A stretch of DNA of 64,000 bases from Methylobacterium sp. E-005 (GCF_022829725.1 NZ_JAKSYG010000099.1:1-64000); one strand, 5' to 3'. Shown: positions 51,971-61,508, counted from the first letter of the stretch. A program made the numbers and translations. The notes: a model not told the origin generated them from the letters alone.

Positions 51971-52909
51971 TCAGCGTGCCAGGCCCGCGCTCGACGACGC
52001 GCAGGCCGTCGGTGACGCTGGCGCCACCGTCCTCCGTAGAGCCAGGCCGACACCGCTTAGCGTCAGGACGAAGGCGAGCATCTGTCGAGATCCGATCGTC
52101 TCATGGAGCGCGAGCGCAGCCGCCGCCGTGCCGATGATCGGCACCAACAGCATGCCCGTGGTCGCCATGCCTGTCGGCAACCGGCGCAGGGCGGCCTGCC
52201 AACTGAGGTAGCAGAGCGCGAGCGGACCGATCGCCATGTAGCTGATGCCGGCCAGGCTCGGCAGGCTCAGGCCCCTGATCTCGGAGGCCTCGGTGAGCAG
52301 GCTGATCAGCGTCATCGCTAGGCAGCCGAGCCCGACCTGCCACGCGGTGAGGGCGATCGGTGGCAAGTCGATCGGCCTTCGCTCGAGGACCGTTCCCAGC
52401 GCGAACAGGATAGCCGCGGCCAGGGCGAGGGCGATGCCGGGCGCCTTCCGGAGGATCTGGCCGGTGCCGGTGCCGTCGACGAGGACGCAGATCCCGAGGA
52501 TGCCGAGAGCGAGGGCCGCGAACCCGCGCAGGTCCGGACGCTCGCCGCGCAGAACCCAGGCGAGAAGCACGGCCCAGACCGGCATCGAGTACGCCAGCAG
52601 CGCGCCCTCCGGTACGGTGAGCCATCTCAGGGACAGACCGGTGAAACCCATCCAGGCGAAGACGTTGATCGCGGCGGCGAGACCGAGCCGTCCGAGAAGC
52701 GCGCGCGGCACCGTCAGGCGCTCGCCGCGCCCGTAGGCGAGGAGGCCAAGTCCTGAGGCTGCGATAAGGCCTGCGACGCCGCGCGCGAACAGCGGCGGCC
52801 AGTCCTGAAGGACCAGCTTGAGCACCGGCCAGTTCAGGCCCCAGCCCGTCGCCGTAGCGAGGAGGAAGAGCCGTCCGGCCTGCGTGCGTGTCACGTGGGG
52901 GAGGCGCAC
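51971..52909 (-). CDS. EamA/DMT-family transporter
   Basis: A 312-aa inner-membrane protein with about ten hydrophobic helices in two repeats, typical of the drug/metabolite transporter (DMT, EamA) superfamily. Typical segments are ATGWGLNWPVLKL, SMPVWAVLLAWVLRGERP and LVPIIGTAAAALALHE, the last being the hallmark end of the second EamA unit. Probable exporter or exchanger of small metabolites. It ends 18 bases before the amidase start and begins 14 bases after fpr, so it may be in the same transcript. Confidence 0.88.
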   Translation of the reverse strand: MRLPHVTRTQAGRLFLLATATGWGLNWPVLKLVLQDWPPLFARGVAGLIAASGLGLLAYGRGERLTVPRALLGRLGLAAAINVFAWMGFTGLSLRWLTVPEGALLAYSMPVWAVLLAWVLRGERPDLRGFAALALGILGICVLVDGTGTGQILRKAPGIALALAAAILFALGTVLERRPIDLPPIALTAWQVGLGCLAMTLISLLTEASEIRGLSLPSLAGISYMAIGPLALCYLSWQAALRRLPTGMATTGMLLVPIIGTAAAALALHETIGSRQMLAFVLTLSGVGLALRRTVAPASPTACASSSAGLAR

Positions 52910-52923
52910 GAGATCCGGGCTCC

Positions 52924-53697
52924 CTACTTCTCGACGAAGGCTTTCTCGATCACGTAATGGGCGGCCTCGCCGTGATTGCCCTCCTCGTAACCGCGCGAGG
53001 TCAGGAGCTCGCGGGTGTCGCGGATCATGTCGGGGCTGCCGCAGAGCATGAAGCGGTCGTTCTCGATCGACATCGGCGGCAGGCCGATATCCTCGAACAG
53101 CTTGCCCGAGACCATCAGGTCGGTGATCCGGCCGCGGTTGCGGAACGGCTCGCGGGTGACCGTCGGGTAGTAGATCAGCTGGCTCGAGATCATCTCGCCC
53201 AGGAACTCGTGGCGGGGCAGGGTCTCCGTGATGGTCTCGCCGTAGGCCAGCTCCTGCACCTGACGGCAGCCATGGACCAGCACGACCTTCTCGAACCTTT
53301 CGTAGGTCTCCGGATCCTTGATGATCGACAGGAACGGCGCCAGCCCCGTGCCGGTGCCCAGCAGGTAGAGGTGCCGGCCAGGCAGGAGGTTGTCGAGCAC
53401 CAACGTGCCGGTGGGCTTCTTGCCGATGATGATCGGATCGCCGACCTTGAGGTGCTGAAGCTTGGAGGTCAGCGGCCCGTCCTGGACCTTGATCGAGAAG
53501 AACTCCAGCTCCTCCTCATAATTGGCCAAGACCACCGAGTAGGCGCGCAGCAGCGGCCGGCCCTCGACCTCCAGGCCGATCATGGTGAACTCGCCGTTGC
53601 GGAAGCGGAATGCGGGATCACGGGTGGTGCGGAACGAGAACAGGTTGTCGGTCCAGTGATGGACCGACAGGACGCGCTCCTCGTGAAACTTGCTCAT
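52924..53697 (-). CDS. fpr: Ferredoxin-NADP(+) reductase
   Basis: A 257-aa FAD enzyme of the bacterial Fpr type. FAD-binding motif RAYSVVLAN, NADP-binding motifs GTGTGLAPFLS and VVLVHGCR, the block RITDLM and the C-terminal AHYVIEKAFVEK are present. Exchanges electrons between NADPH and ferredoxin or flavodoxin. It follows fdxA by 17 bases, so the two supply a ready-made electron chain next to the AprAB-like module upstream. Confidence 0.94.
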   Translation of the reverse strand: MSKFHEERVLSVHHWTDNLFSFRTTRDPAFRFRNGEFTMIGLEVEGRPLLRAYSVVLANYEEELEFFSIKVQDGPLTSKLQHLKVGDPIIIGKKPTGTLVLDNLLPGRHLYLLGTGTGLAPFLSIIKDPETYERFEKVVLVHGCRQVQELAYGETITETLPRHEFLGEMISSQLIYYPTVTREPFRNRGRITDLMVSGKLFEDIGLPPMSIENDRFMLCGSPDMIRDTRELLTSRGYEEGNHGEAAHYVIEKAFVEK

Positions 53698-53714
53698 GAC
53701 TCTTTCGTCCTCAC

Positions 53715-54053
53715 TCAGGCGACCGCCGGATCCGCATTCCCGAACGCTTCGAGCAGCTTGCCGTCGCGGCCGTCCCACGCCGCCGCGTCGCCGGCCGGCT
53801 CGGTCTTCTCGGAGATGTTGGGCCAGAGGTCGGCGTACTTGGCGTTGAAGGCCTTCCAGCCTGCCGTTCCCGGCTCCGTATCGGCCTTGATGGCATCGGC
53901 CGGGCACTCCGGCTCGCACACGCCGCAGTCGATGCATTCGTCCGGCTTGATCACCAGCATGCTGTCGCCGACATAGAAACAGTCGACCGGACAGACCTCG
54001 ACGCAGTCAGTGTACTTGCAGCGGATGCAGTTCTCGGTGACGACGTAGGTCAT
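53715..54053 (-). CDS. fdxA: 7Fe-8S ferredoxin FdxA
   Basis: A 112-aa ferredoxin with cysteines at 9, 12, 17, 21, 25, 40, 43, 46 and 50. This is the pattern of [3Fe-4S][4Fe-4S] ferredoxins of the Azotobacter FdI/FdxA type. The C-terminal extension ([19 protein letters not shown]) is also typical. It lies between the ABC ATPase and fpr in the same orientation. Low-potential electron carrier. Confidence 0.94.
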   Translation of the reverse strand: MTYVVTENCIRCKYTDCVEVCPVDCFYVGDSMLVIKPDECIDCGVCEPECPADAIKADTEPGTAGWKAFNAKYADLWPNISEKTEPAGDAAAWDGRDGKLLEAFGNADPAVA

Positions 54054-54076
54054 GGCTTCACCCGTTGGCGCGGAGC

Positions 54077-54937
54077 TCAGAGTAGCGCGGCGAGATCCTG
54101 GCCCTCGACATCGATGGCCAGGCCCTTCATCGCCTCGGCGCTGACCTCCCCGCCCATCGCGCGGATGCTCTCCTCGCGGATCAGCGACATGAGCCCCCGG
54201 CGCAGGCCCAGGAACTCGGAGGACAGGGTCAGGGCTGGCTGCCGCGGTCGGGGCAGCGGCACCACGATCTCGGCCTTGATGCTCCCGGGGCGCGCTGTCA
54301 TCACGTAGACGCGGTCGGAGAGGAAGATCGCCTCGTCGATGTCGTGGGTCACGAACAGCACCGAGATCTTCAGGCGCTGCCACATGTTGGTGAGGATCTG
54401 CTGCATGATCAGCCGGGTCTGCGCGTCGAGGGCGCCGAACGGCTCGTCGAGCAGGAGGATGCGCGGACCGGTGGCCAGCGCACGCACGATGCCGACGCGC
54501 TGCTTCATCCCGCCTGACAGCCGGTCGGGGTAGTGGTTCTCGAACGGCGTGAGACCGGCGAGGCCGAGGAGCGTGCGCGCCTGTCGCTCGCGTTCGCCGC
54601 GCCTGAGTCCCTTCATCTTCAGGCCGAACTCGACGTTCTCGCGCACCGTCTTCCATGGGAAGAGTGAGTACTGCTGGAAGATCATGCCCCGGTCCGCGCT
54701 CGGCCCCGAGATCGCCTCGCCGTCGACGGTCACCCGTCCCGACGATGGTTTCAGAAAACCGGCCAGGGCGTTGAGCAGCGTCGACTTCCCGCAACCGGAT
54801 GGGCCAATGATCGATACGAACTCGCCCGGCTGCACCGTGAGTGACGTATTCGAGACGGCCTCGACGGCGCCTTCCATCGTCTCGTACCGCAGGCAGAAGT
54901 CGCGGACCTCGATCAGGCCCCGGCTCGGCTCGGGCAT
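54077..54937 (-). CDS. ABC transporter ATPase, SsuB/TauB-like
   Basis: A 286-aa ATPase of the nitrate/sulfonate/taurine class. Walker [11 protein letters not shown]-loop [14 protein letters not shown], signature [14 protein letters not shown], Walker [12 protein letters not shown] and switch VTHDIDEA are all present. FPWKTV and DRGMIFQ are typical of SsuB/TauB/NrtD. The C-terminal ~40 residues ([21 protein letters not shown]) are normal for the family. It lies downstream of its permease; substrate not told by this subunit. Confidence 0.92.
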   Translation of the reverse strand: MPEPSRGLIEVRDFCLRYETMEGAVEAVSNTSLTVQPGEFVSIIGPSGCGKSTLLNALAGFLKPSSGRVTVDGEAISGPSADRGMIFQQYSLFPWKTVRENVEFGLKMKGLRRGERERQARTLLGLAGLTPFENHYPDRLSGGMKQRVGIVRALATGPRILLLDEPFGALDAQTRLIMQQILTNMWQRLKISVLFVTHDIDEAIFLSDRVYVMTARPGSIKAEIVVPLPRPRQPALTLSSEFLGLRRGLMSLIREESIRAMGGEVSAEAMKGLAIDVEGQDLAALL

Positions 54938-55027
54938 GGCAGGCTCCTCGATTGATGGGGGCGGGCATCCGCCGCGTGAGGCGGCGCACCACGGAGGGAG
55001 GCGCGGTCGTCGGGCTCGTCGGCTATC

Positions 55028-55918
55028 CTACCGGGCGGAAGCCCAGGGCATGACGAGGCGGCCCACGAGCCGGATCGCGAAGCTCGAGCCGAGCCCGAGC
55101 AACCCGATCGTGATCATGCCGAGCGCGATGTCTGGGTACTGGACCAGGGAGTAGGCCTCCCAGGTGAAGTAGCCGATGCCGAACTGGCCGGAGATCATCT
55201 CGGCGGCGATCAGCGAGACCCACGCCACGCCCATGCCGACCGTCAGCCCTGTGAAGATCTGCGGCAGCGAGGCCGGCAGGTAGACCTCGCGGAACACCGC
55301 TACTTCCCTGGCTCCGAGACACCGTGCAGCACGCACCAGCACCGGGTCGACCTGCACCATGCCCTGGAGGGTGTTGATCAGGATCGGGAAGAACGAGCCG
55401 AGGAAGGTGATAAAGATGATCGAGCCCTCGTTCGTCGGCCAGAGCATGATCGCCATCGGAACCCAGGCGATGGCCGGGATCGGCCGCAGCACCTCGCAGA
55501 TCGGGAAGGCAATCTCGCGCAGGAGGTGATAGCGGCCCATGAGGAGGCCGAGTGGGACGGCGACACCGCCGGCCAGGAGAAAGCCGAACAGGATTCGGCG
55601 GCAGGAGATGAGTACGTGATCGCCGAAGACTGGATTGTGCAGAGCGATCACCGCCCGGCCCACGACGTCCATCGGCGTGGGTATGTTCAGGAACCGCACG
55701 TAGAGGGTGACGCGGTTGGCAGTCAGATACTGCCAGAGGGCGATGAACAGGATGAGCGACGCGATCCCGATCAGCGCGGCTCGGAACTCACCACGGTGCA
55801 GGCGAAGCCAGCGGCGGGTGCGGCCGGTCGTGGGTTGGGCCGGCGCGGGCGGGGGCGCGAGGGTCGCCGTTCGCGGCGGCTCGGGCTCGGCGGTGGACCG
55901 GAGGGCGACAGCTTCCAT
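55028..55918 (-). CDS. ABC transporter permease, SsuC/TauC-like
   Basis: A 296-aa inner-membrane permease with about six TM helices after a proline-rich cytosolic N-terminus (~40 residues). The EAA loop is RAARCLGAREVAVFREVYLP, and PIPAIAWVPMAIMLW and GVAWVSLIAAEMISG are typical of the SsuC/TauC family. Starts 6 bases after the binding-protein stop, so translation is closely coupled. Confidence 0.92.
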   Translation of the reverse strand: MEAVALRSTAEPEPPRTATLAPPPAPAQPTTGRTRRWLRLHRGEFRAALIGIASLILFIALWQYLTANRVTLYVRFLNIPTPMDVVGRAVIALHNPVFGDHVLISCRRILFGFLLAGGVAVPLGLLMGRYHLLREIAFPICEVLRPIPAIAWVPMAIMLWPTNEGSIIFITFLGSFFPILINTLQGMVQVDPVLVRAARCLGAREVAVFREVYLPASLPQIFTGLTVGMGVAWVSLIAAEMISGQFGIGYFTWEAYSLVQYPDIALGMITIGLLGLGSSFAIRLVGRLVMPWASAR

Positions 55919-55924
55919 GAGGGT

Positions 55925-57349
55925 CTAGCCTCCCGTCACAGCGGCCTTGAGGGCCTCGTCGTAGGGCATCACCTTGCCACCGCCCTGAGCCGCGGTTTCG
56001 GCATCCTGCTTCAGCAGGAAGGGCGCGATGCCGCCCTTGCCGTCGACCACGTAGAAGGCCTCGCGGGCGAACAGCTTGATGCCGCGGGCGGTGTCGAAGA
56101 CGTAGGCGACGTCGACGGGCTGCCCCTTGGTCTTCATCTCGTTCAGCGCGCCGAGCGTGCAGGCGGCGCTGGAATAGGGCTTAATCGCGCCGCCTTTCAC
56201 CCAGATCTCGCCGGCCTTACGCGGCTCGGTGATCGGCTTCTTGCAGAACGTGTCCTCGCCGCTCACCTCGTAGTTGGCGGTGCTCGCGCGCTGCTGCTCG
56301 TAGTCGAGACCGCGCTCGGCGAAGACCTTGCGCAGATACGCGTCGTCGACCCACGGGCCGACGTCGAACTCCTTGATCCGGTCGAGCTTCTGCAGGACCT
56401 TCACGTCCTCGCGTGCGGCGTCGATCAGCTGCGGCTTGATTGTGGGATCGATGGTCATGATCCCACCGGGCCCGAGGAAGATGTAGACCACCTCCTTGTC
56501 GGTGCCAGTCCACGTCGCGATCTGCTCGGCGGCGCGCTTCGGGTCCGCCTTGACCCAGGCGTCGGCGTCGAGGACCGCCTTCACGTAGGCCTCGACGATC
56601 TCGGGATACTGCTTGGCGAAATCGGTGCGCACGACGACGCCATGCCAGGTCGGCAGCTTGGTCTCGACACCGTCGAACACCTTACGGGCGAAGCCGCGGA
56701 ACGGCAGCAGCTCGGCGAAGGGGACGAAATCGGCGTGCGCGTCGATCTTCTTCTCCTGAAGGTTGGTCGAACCGACCTCCGGGCTCTGGCTCACGAGGCG
56801 GAAGTAGGTGGCCGGGTAGCCCTTGTCCTGTAGCGCCTTCAGAACCATGCCGTGGGCGGCAGAACCGAAGGGCACGCTGACGACCTTTCCCTTCAGGTCC
56901 TCGAAGGAGAAATATTCGGAGTCCTTGTTGACGACGATGCCATTGCCGGAACCATAGAGGTTGTACGCCGCGACCGCGATCAGCTGCGACTTGCTCTCGG
57001 GATTATTCTGGAAGGTGGCGCCGTTGACGACCAACGGGTAATCGCCCATGGCGCCGAACTGAAGCTTGCCGGCCATCATGCCGTTCGTGACCGGCGGCCC
57101 AGAGGTGAAGTTCTGCCAGTCGAGCTGGATGGTCTTGTCGGCGTACTTCCCGGTCCTGGGCAGGTACTTCTCCAGCAGCTTGAGCTGTCGGATAACCACC
57201 CCCACGGTCGCGGTGTTGGTCGTTGTGTCCTGCGTGCCGATGCCGACAGTCAGTGTCTCAGCGCGGGCAGGCGTACCGATCCCGGTGCCGGTGAGTGCGA
57301 GAAGCGCGAGAGCGGATACCGATCCGAGCCCGGGGAACCCTCTTGCCAT
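55925..57349 (-). CDS. ABC substrate-binding protein with C-terminal NosL-like domain
   Basis: A 474-aa secreted binding protein. The signal peptide (SALALLALTGTGIGTPARA) is followed by an SsuA/NMT1-type fold (ETLTVGIGTQDTTTN, FGAMGDYPLVVNG, LKGKVVSVPFGSAAH, WHGVVVRTDF, EQIATWTG). The ~94 residues from 381 on (KPYSSAACTLGAL..., AYVFDTARGIKLFAREAFYVV, GGIAPFLLKQDAE, GKVMPYDEALK) resemble the NosL copper-binding domain rather than any part of SsuA. The ATG 57349 with GGAG seven bases upstream is preferred to 57397. It is about 100 residues longer than usual, in line with a fusion. The NosL assignment is by eye. Confidence 0.85.
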   Translation of the reverse strand: MARGFPGLGSVSALALLALTGTGIGTPARAETLTVGIGTQDTTTNTATVGVVIRQLKLLEKYLPRTGKYADKTIQLDWQNFTSGPPVTNGMMAGKLQFGAMGDYPLVVNGATFQNNPESKSQLIAVAAYNLYGSGNGIVVNKDSEYFSFEDLKGKVVSVPFGSAAHGMVLKALQDKGYPATYFRLVSQSPEVGSTNLQEKKIDAHADFVPFAELLPFRGFARKVFDGVETKLPTWHGVVVRTDFAKQYPEIVEAYVKAVLDADAWVKADPKRAAEQIATWTGTDKEVVYIFLGPGGIMTIDPTIKPQLIDAAREDVKVLQKLDRIKEFDVGPWVDDAYLRKVFAERGLDYEQQRASTANYEVSGEDTFCKKPITEPRKAGEIWVKGGAIKPYSSAACTLGALNEMKTKGQPVDVAYVFDTARGIKLFAREAFYVVDGKGGIAPFLLKQDAETAAQGGGKVMPYDEALKAAVTGG

Positions 57350-57513
57350 CGCCCGCTCCGTCATGTCGGTTCGATGCCGCAACGACATCGAGGGCATGAT
57401 CGGACTTGGCGACGAGTTCGATCAAACACTGAGAGCGCGCGCGGGTCGATTAGTTGCGCAAAAAGGTTGTGTCGGCCCGGATGTGCTGTCGATTTGAGCG
57501 GGAAGCTTCGGAT

Positions 57514-58290
57514 TTAAGCGCATTCCTCGCCGCCACGCATCTGCGCTAGGATCTCAGGGCGCAGCACGACGATCTGCGTGCGCCGTGTCGCGACGACCCC
57601 TTGCTCCGAGAGCCGCTTCAGGCTGATCGTCACCCATTGCCGGGTGGCGCCGACCATGTGTGCGAGGTCTGCGTGGGTAAAGGTCGCCGCGATCGCGGTC
57701 CCGTCCTCCTCCGGCACGCCGTAGAGATCGCACAGGTGCAGGATGAGATGGGCGAGACGCTCCGTGATCGAGCGGGTCCCGAGCATCTGGGCCAGGGTCG
57801 AGTAGCAGCGGCCCTTGAAGGTCAGGCCGTCGATGACCCCGATCGCCAGCGTCGGGATCTGCGTCACGAGCTGCTTGAGGGCCTTGCCCGGCAGGTGTAG
57901 CACGCTGGAATTGCTCGCCGCCATGCCCGACCACTTGTGAAGGCCGGTGCCAAATACGTCGGGACCGCCGACGAAGTTGCCGGGGTACCAGTAGGCCAGC
58001 GTGATCTCGCGACCGGAAGGCGCCGCGTAGAAGACCCGGATGCGGCCGCTCTCGACGATCCAGATCCCATCGTTCGGCGTCTCCTGCGTGAACAGGGTCG
58101 CGCCGCGGTAGAGCACACGGCGTCGCCCCTTCTCCATGACGAGGGCAAGCTCGCGTTCGGTCAATCCGTCGAGCAGCGGGCGCTGGCCGGCGCCGGTCGT
58201 GGGTGCCGCCTCGGACAGCAGAAGGGCGTTCGCCTGGGTGTGCAGCCCCGCCGGGGCCTGAGACGGGCGTATCGGCGCCGTGGTCTGCAT
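57514..58290 (-). CDS. Crp/Fnr-family transcription regulator
   Basis: A 258-aa regulator. A cyclic-nucleotide-binding-like jelly roll is present (LLDGLTERELALVME, YRGATLFTQETPNDGIWIVESGRIRVFY, ITLAYWYPGNFVGG). The dimerisation helix and a Crp-type HTH (FTHADLAHMVGATRQWVTISLKRLSEQGVV) follow. No N-terminal Fnr cysteine cluster is seen. ATG 58290 is chosen for GGAG seven bases upstream. It lies in the middle of the AprAB-like/ABC run and is the natural candidate to control it. Confidence 0.9.
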   Translation of the reverse strand: MQTTAPIRPSQAPAGLHTQANALLLSEAAPTTGAGQRPLLDGLTERELALVMEKGRRRVLYRGATLFTQETPNDGIWIVESGRIRVFYAAPSGREITLAYWYPGNFVGGPDVFGTGLHKWSGMAASNSSVLHLPGKALKQLVTQIPTLAIGVIDGLTFKGRCYSTLAQMLGTRSITERLAHLILHLCDLYGVPEEDGTAIAATFTHADLAHMVGATRQWVTISLKRLSEQGVVATRRTQIVVLRPEILAQMRGGEECA

Positions 58291-58458
58291 TGCCATCTCC
58301 TGCGTCTTGCAGGGATCTCGCCGCAAACCCTGTACCAGCTCTAAACTGTCCCTGATCGCATGCGGCATCCCGCTGTCGCTGAGCCGTCCGTGAACGCGCT
58401 GCGGCGCCCCACCCGAAGGAGAGGGGGGCGCCGCATCAAACGTCGTCGGTTGGATTGG

Positions 58459-59424
58459 TCAGGGGCGTCCCTGGCAGCGCCCGATGGCCCATTGGATGAG
58501 CTTGCGGACGTCGGGATCTGGATCGTTGGAGGACGCCTCAAGGGCAGCGAGACCGCGTGGGTCGGCGATCTCGCCGAGGGCCGCGGCGGACTCCTTGCGC
58601 AGGTTACTCACTTCCGAGGTCAGTGCCCGCCCCAGAACGTCGACGGCGGCCGAGGCTTTGATCCGGCCCAGAGCGTTAGCGGCCTTGATGCGGACCTGCC
58701 AGACGGGATCGTCCATCGCCGCGATAAGGGGGGGCGTCGCCTCGGGCAGCCTGATCTTGGCGCATGATACGGCCGTTTCCTCTCGCACCTGCCAGTTGTC
58801 GTCAGACAAGCCAGCGATCAACGTGGAGATGCCGGGGCCGCCGGGGCGCAGGAAGACCAGCGCCGCCATCGTCGCGCGCCGGACGGTCGGGTCGGGATCG
58901 GCCGCGGTGGCGATCAGCGCGGGCAGCGCCTCCTCGGCCTTGAGATAGCCGATGACGCCGAGGCCCTCGCGGCGAACCTCGGGCGCCGAACTCTGGAGCG
59001 CCTTCAATGCGGCCGACAGGGCGTCAGGCAGGACGAGCTCGCGCAGCGCCCGCAGGGCGGACGCCTGCACGAAGGGGTCGGCGTGCTCGGCGCGCTCGAT
59101 CAGCAGCGGGCCGCAGGTCGGCTCCTTCTTCTCGGCGAGGGTGTCGGCGGCGGTGCGCCGCACGGACTCGTCGGCATCCTCCAGGGAGCGCACCAGGCCC
59201 TCGACGACGTCCGCGCCGTCGTGCTCGTCCAGGGCCTTGGCGGCGGCCGCCCGAACGGTGGCGTCCGGGTCGCCGAGACCCTTCAGAAGTAGGACCTTCG
59301 CCTCAGGGCCGACAGCCTCGGCAAGCTCCATCATCGCGACGCGCCGGACGCCCGCATCCGCGCTGGCGCAGCGCTCGGCCACGTCGTCGAGGTCGTCGTC
59401 GAAAGAATCGAATACGGGGCTCAT
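58459..59424 (-). CDS. HEAT-repeat protein
   Basis: A 321-aa protein built of about nine HEAT-like repeats of ~31 residues with the recurrent pattern DPDxxVRxAAxxALxxL (e.g. DPDATVRAAAAKALDEHD, DESVRRTAADTLAEK, DPTVRRATMAALVFL, DPVWQVRIKAANALGRI). Such PBS-lyase HEAT proteins act as scaffolds or chaperones for cofactor enzymes. Starts 9 bases after the ferredoxin stop. It may assist assembly of the AprAB-like complex; that is inference. Confidence 0.9.
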   Translation of the reverse strand: MSPVFDSFDDDLDDVAERCASADAGVRRVAMMELAEAVGPEAKVLLLKGLGDPDATVRAAAAKALDEHDGADVVEGLVRSLEDADESVRRTAADTLAEKKEPTCGPLLIERAEHADPFVQASALRALRELVLPDALSAALKALQSSAPEVRREGLGVIGYLKAEEALPALIATAADPDPTVRRATMAALVFLRPGGPGISTLIAGLSDDNWQVREETAVSCAKIRLPEATPPLIAAMDDPVWQVRIKAANALGRIKASAAVDVLGRALTSEVSNLRKESAAALGEIADPRGLAALEASSNDPDPDVRKLIQWAIGRCQGRP

Positions 59425-59432
59425 GGTCGGCC

Positions 59433-59666
59433 TCAGCGCAGCAGGTACGGGATGTTGACCTTGACCGCGTTCGTCGGGCAGTCGACCTCGCAGGGCATGC
59501 AGTACCAGCACTCATCGTACTTCATGTAGGCCTTCTGCCGCGTCTCATCGATCGCGAGGATGTCGAGCGGGCAGACGTCGACGCAGACGCGGCAGCCCTT
59601 CTCGGCGATGCACTTCTCGTCGTCGATGACGACCGCGGCGCTGCTGGCCTGATTGATGATCGGCAT
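59433..59666 (-). CDS. AprB-like 2x[4Fe-4S] ferredoxin
   Basis: A 77-aa ferredoxin with eight cysteines at 19, 25, 28, 32 and 53, 56, 59, 63, giving CX5CX2CX3C and CX2CX2CX3C sets for two [4Fe-4S] clusters. The linker QKAYMKYDECWYCMPCEVDCP resembles the AprB (APS reductase beta) linker. It is shorter than AprB because the C-terminal tail is missing. It lies directly downstream of the AprA-like gene. Confidence 0.9.
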   Translation of the reverse strand: MPIINQASSAAVVIDDEKCIAEKGCRVCVDVCPLDILAIDETRQKAYMKYDECWYCMPCEVDCPTNAVKVNIPYLLR

Positions 59667-59692
59667 GGATCGATCTCCGGTTCGTGGGAGGG

Positions 59693-61444
59693 CTACTCGG
59701 CTGCGGCCGGCGTCTTGATGCGGAGCTGGTGGTATGCGCTCATCTCCTCGGCAGCGACCGGCACGATGAACGGGTCGACCGCGCGCTTGGCGTGGGCCAT
59801 CCGGCCCTGCGCGTCCTTGAACAGCACGGTGTGGCAGTTCCAGTTCGCGTCGTCGGTCTCGGGGTGATCGACGCGCAGGTGATAGAAGCCCCAGCGGCTC
59901 TCGGTGCGGTAGAGCGAGGCCGCGGCCGCCATGTCGGCGCAGTCGAGGATCGTCTGCATCTCCAGCGCCCGGTGCAACTCGTGCGGGTCGCGGGCGCAGA
60001 GGAGGTCGAGGTCCTCGCGGATCTCTGCGAAGCGGCGCTGTCCGAGCTCCATCTTGGCCGTCACCTTCGGCGGCTCGAGATAGTCGTTCACGAGGCGGCG
60101 GGTCTTGAACTCCATCTCGTGCGGGGTGAGGCCGTCGTCGCGCCGGGTCGGCGCCAGGACCCGCTCGCGCTCGACGGCGATATCGGCCTCGTCGTGGTCC
60201 GCCAGCGCATTGGCCGAGCAGTAGGCGGCGGCGTCGGCGCCGGCGATGCCGCCGTTCACGAAGGCACCGAGCATGTAGTTGTGCGGCACGCTCGCCATGT
60301 CGCCGACGGCGTAGAGGCCCCGGACTGTGGTGCGGGCAAACTCGTCGACGAAGACGCCCGAGGCTGAGTGGCCGGAGCAGAAGCCGATCTCCGAGATGTG
60401 CATCTCGACCGGTCGGCGGCGATAGTTGGTGCCGCGCCGTTCGTGGAAGCGCCCGCGTGAGGGCCGCTCGTTCGAGTGCAGGATGGTCTCGATCTCTGAG
60501 ATCGTCTCCTCGCGCAGGTGGTCCATCTTGAGGAAGACCGGGCCGTTACCGCCCTGTAGCTCGCGCCAGAACTCCAGCATCATTTGGCCCGACCAGTAGT
60601 CGCACTCGATGAAGCGCTCACCCCGGTTGTTGGCCGTGTATCCCCCGAATGGGCCGGTGACGTAGGCGCAGGACGGCCCGTTATAATCCTTGATAAGCGG
60701 GTTGATCTGGTAGCACTCGAGGTTCGCGAGCTGTGCGCCGGCATGGTAGGCCATCGCGTAGCCGTCGCCGCAATTCGCCGCATTCTCGTAGGTGCCGAAG
60801 AGATAGCCCGAGGCGGGTAGGCCCAGGCGTCCGGCTGCGCCGCAGGCGAGGATCACCGCCTTCGCCTTCACCACCAAGAATTCGCTGGTGCGGGTGTTGA
60901 CCCCGATGGCGCCGGCGATCCGCCCGTCCGGCCCTTTGAGCAGGCGGGTCGCCATGTAGCGGTTGGTCACGCCGATCTGGAGGCGGCGGAGCTGCCGATA
61001 GAGGACCTTCTTGACGTTGTGCCCCTCGGGCATCGGCAGCACGTAGGTCCCCATGTGGTGGACCTTGCGCATGTTGTATTCGCCCGATCCGTCCTTCTCG
61101 AACTTGACCCCGAGCTTGTCGAGGTACTGGATCATTGGGAACGACCCCTGCGCGTAGGCCATCACCGCCTTCTGGTTGACGATGCCGTCGTTGGCGACCG
61201 TGATCTCCTTCACGTACTGCTCGGGCGTGGCGTAGCCCGGCACGACGGCGTTGTTCAGCCCGTCCATGCCCATGCTGATCGCGCCCGAGCGCTTCACGTT
61301 CGCCTTCTCCATCAGGACGACGCGGAGCTTCGGATCGGCCTCCTTGGCCTTGATGGCGGCCATCGGGCCGCCGGTGCCGCCGCCGATCACCAGGATGTCG
61401 GTCTCGATGATCTCGGTCTTCGTCGCGGATTCGAAGGCGCTCAT
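59693..61444 (-). CDS. AprA-like flavoprotein (fumarate reductase/APS reductase family)
   Basis: A 583-aa FAD protein of the fumarate reductase/succinate dehydrogenase/AprA superfamily. The Rossmann motif ETDILVIGGGTGG (~residues 14-26) is followed by VVLMEKANVKRSGAISMGMDGLNN (AprA-like SGAxxxG). The substrate-side blocks NMRKVHHMGTYVLPMPEG, IGFCSGHSASGVFVDEF and GLYAVGDMASVPHNYMLGAF follow. It is shorter than true AprA (~640-660 aa). With the adjacent AprB-like ferredoxin it would be a two-subunit flavo-iron-sulfur oxidoreductase. True APS reductase activity is not certain; no sat gene is in the window. The start at 61444 is taken over an upstream in-frame start. Confidence 0.9.
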   Translation of the reverse strand: MSAFESATKTEIIETDILVIGGGTGGPMAAIKAKEADPKLRVVLMEKANVKRSGAISMGMDGLNNAVVPGYATPEQYVKEITVANDGIVNQKAVMAYAQGSFPMIQYLDKLGVKFEKDGSGEYNMRKVHHMGTYVLPMPEGHNVKKVLYRQLRRLQIGVTNRYMATRLLKGPDGRIAGAIGVNTRTSEFLVVKAKAVILACGAAGRLGLPASGYLFGTYENAANCGDGYAMAYHAGAQLANLECYQINPLIKDYNGPSCAYVTGPFGGYTANNRGERFIECDYWSGQMMLEFWRELQGGNGPVFLKMDHLREETISEIETILHSNERPSRGRFHERRGTNYRRRPVEMHISEIGFCSGHSASGVFVDEFARTTVRGLYAVGDMASVPHNYMLGAFVNGGIAGADAAAYCSANALADHDEADIAVERERVLAPTRRDDGLTPHEMEFKTRRLVNDYLEPPKVTAKMELGQRRFAEIREDLDLLCARDPHELHRALEMQTILDCADMAAAASLYRTESRWGFYHLRVDHPETDDANWNCHTVLFKDAQGRMAHAKRAVDPFIVPVAAEEMSAYHQLRIKTPAAAE

Positions 61445-61508
61445 GGCAAGGTCTCGCGTCGATGGAGTGGCGGCGCTCGTGCGATCGCCGAGGAATCGGA
61501 TCGGGGAT

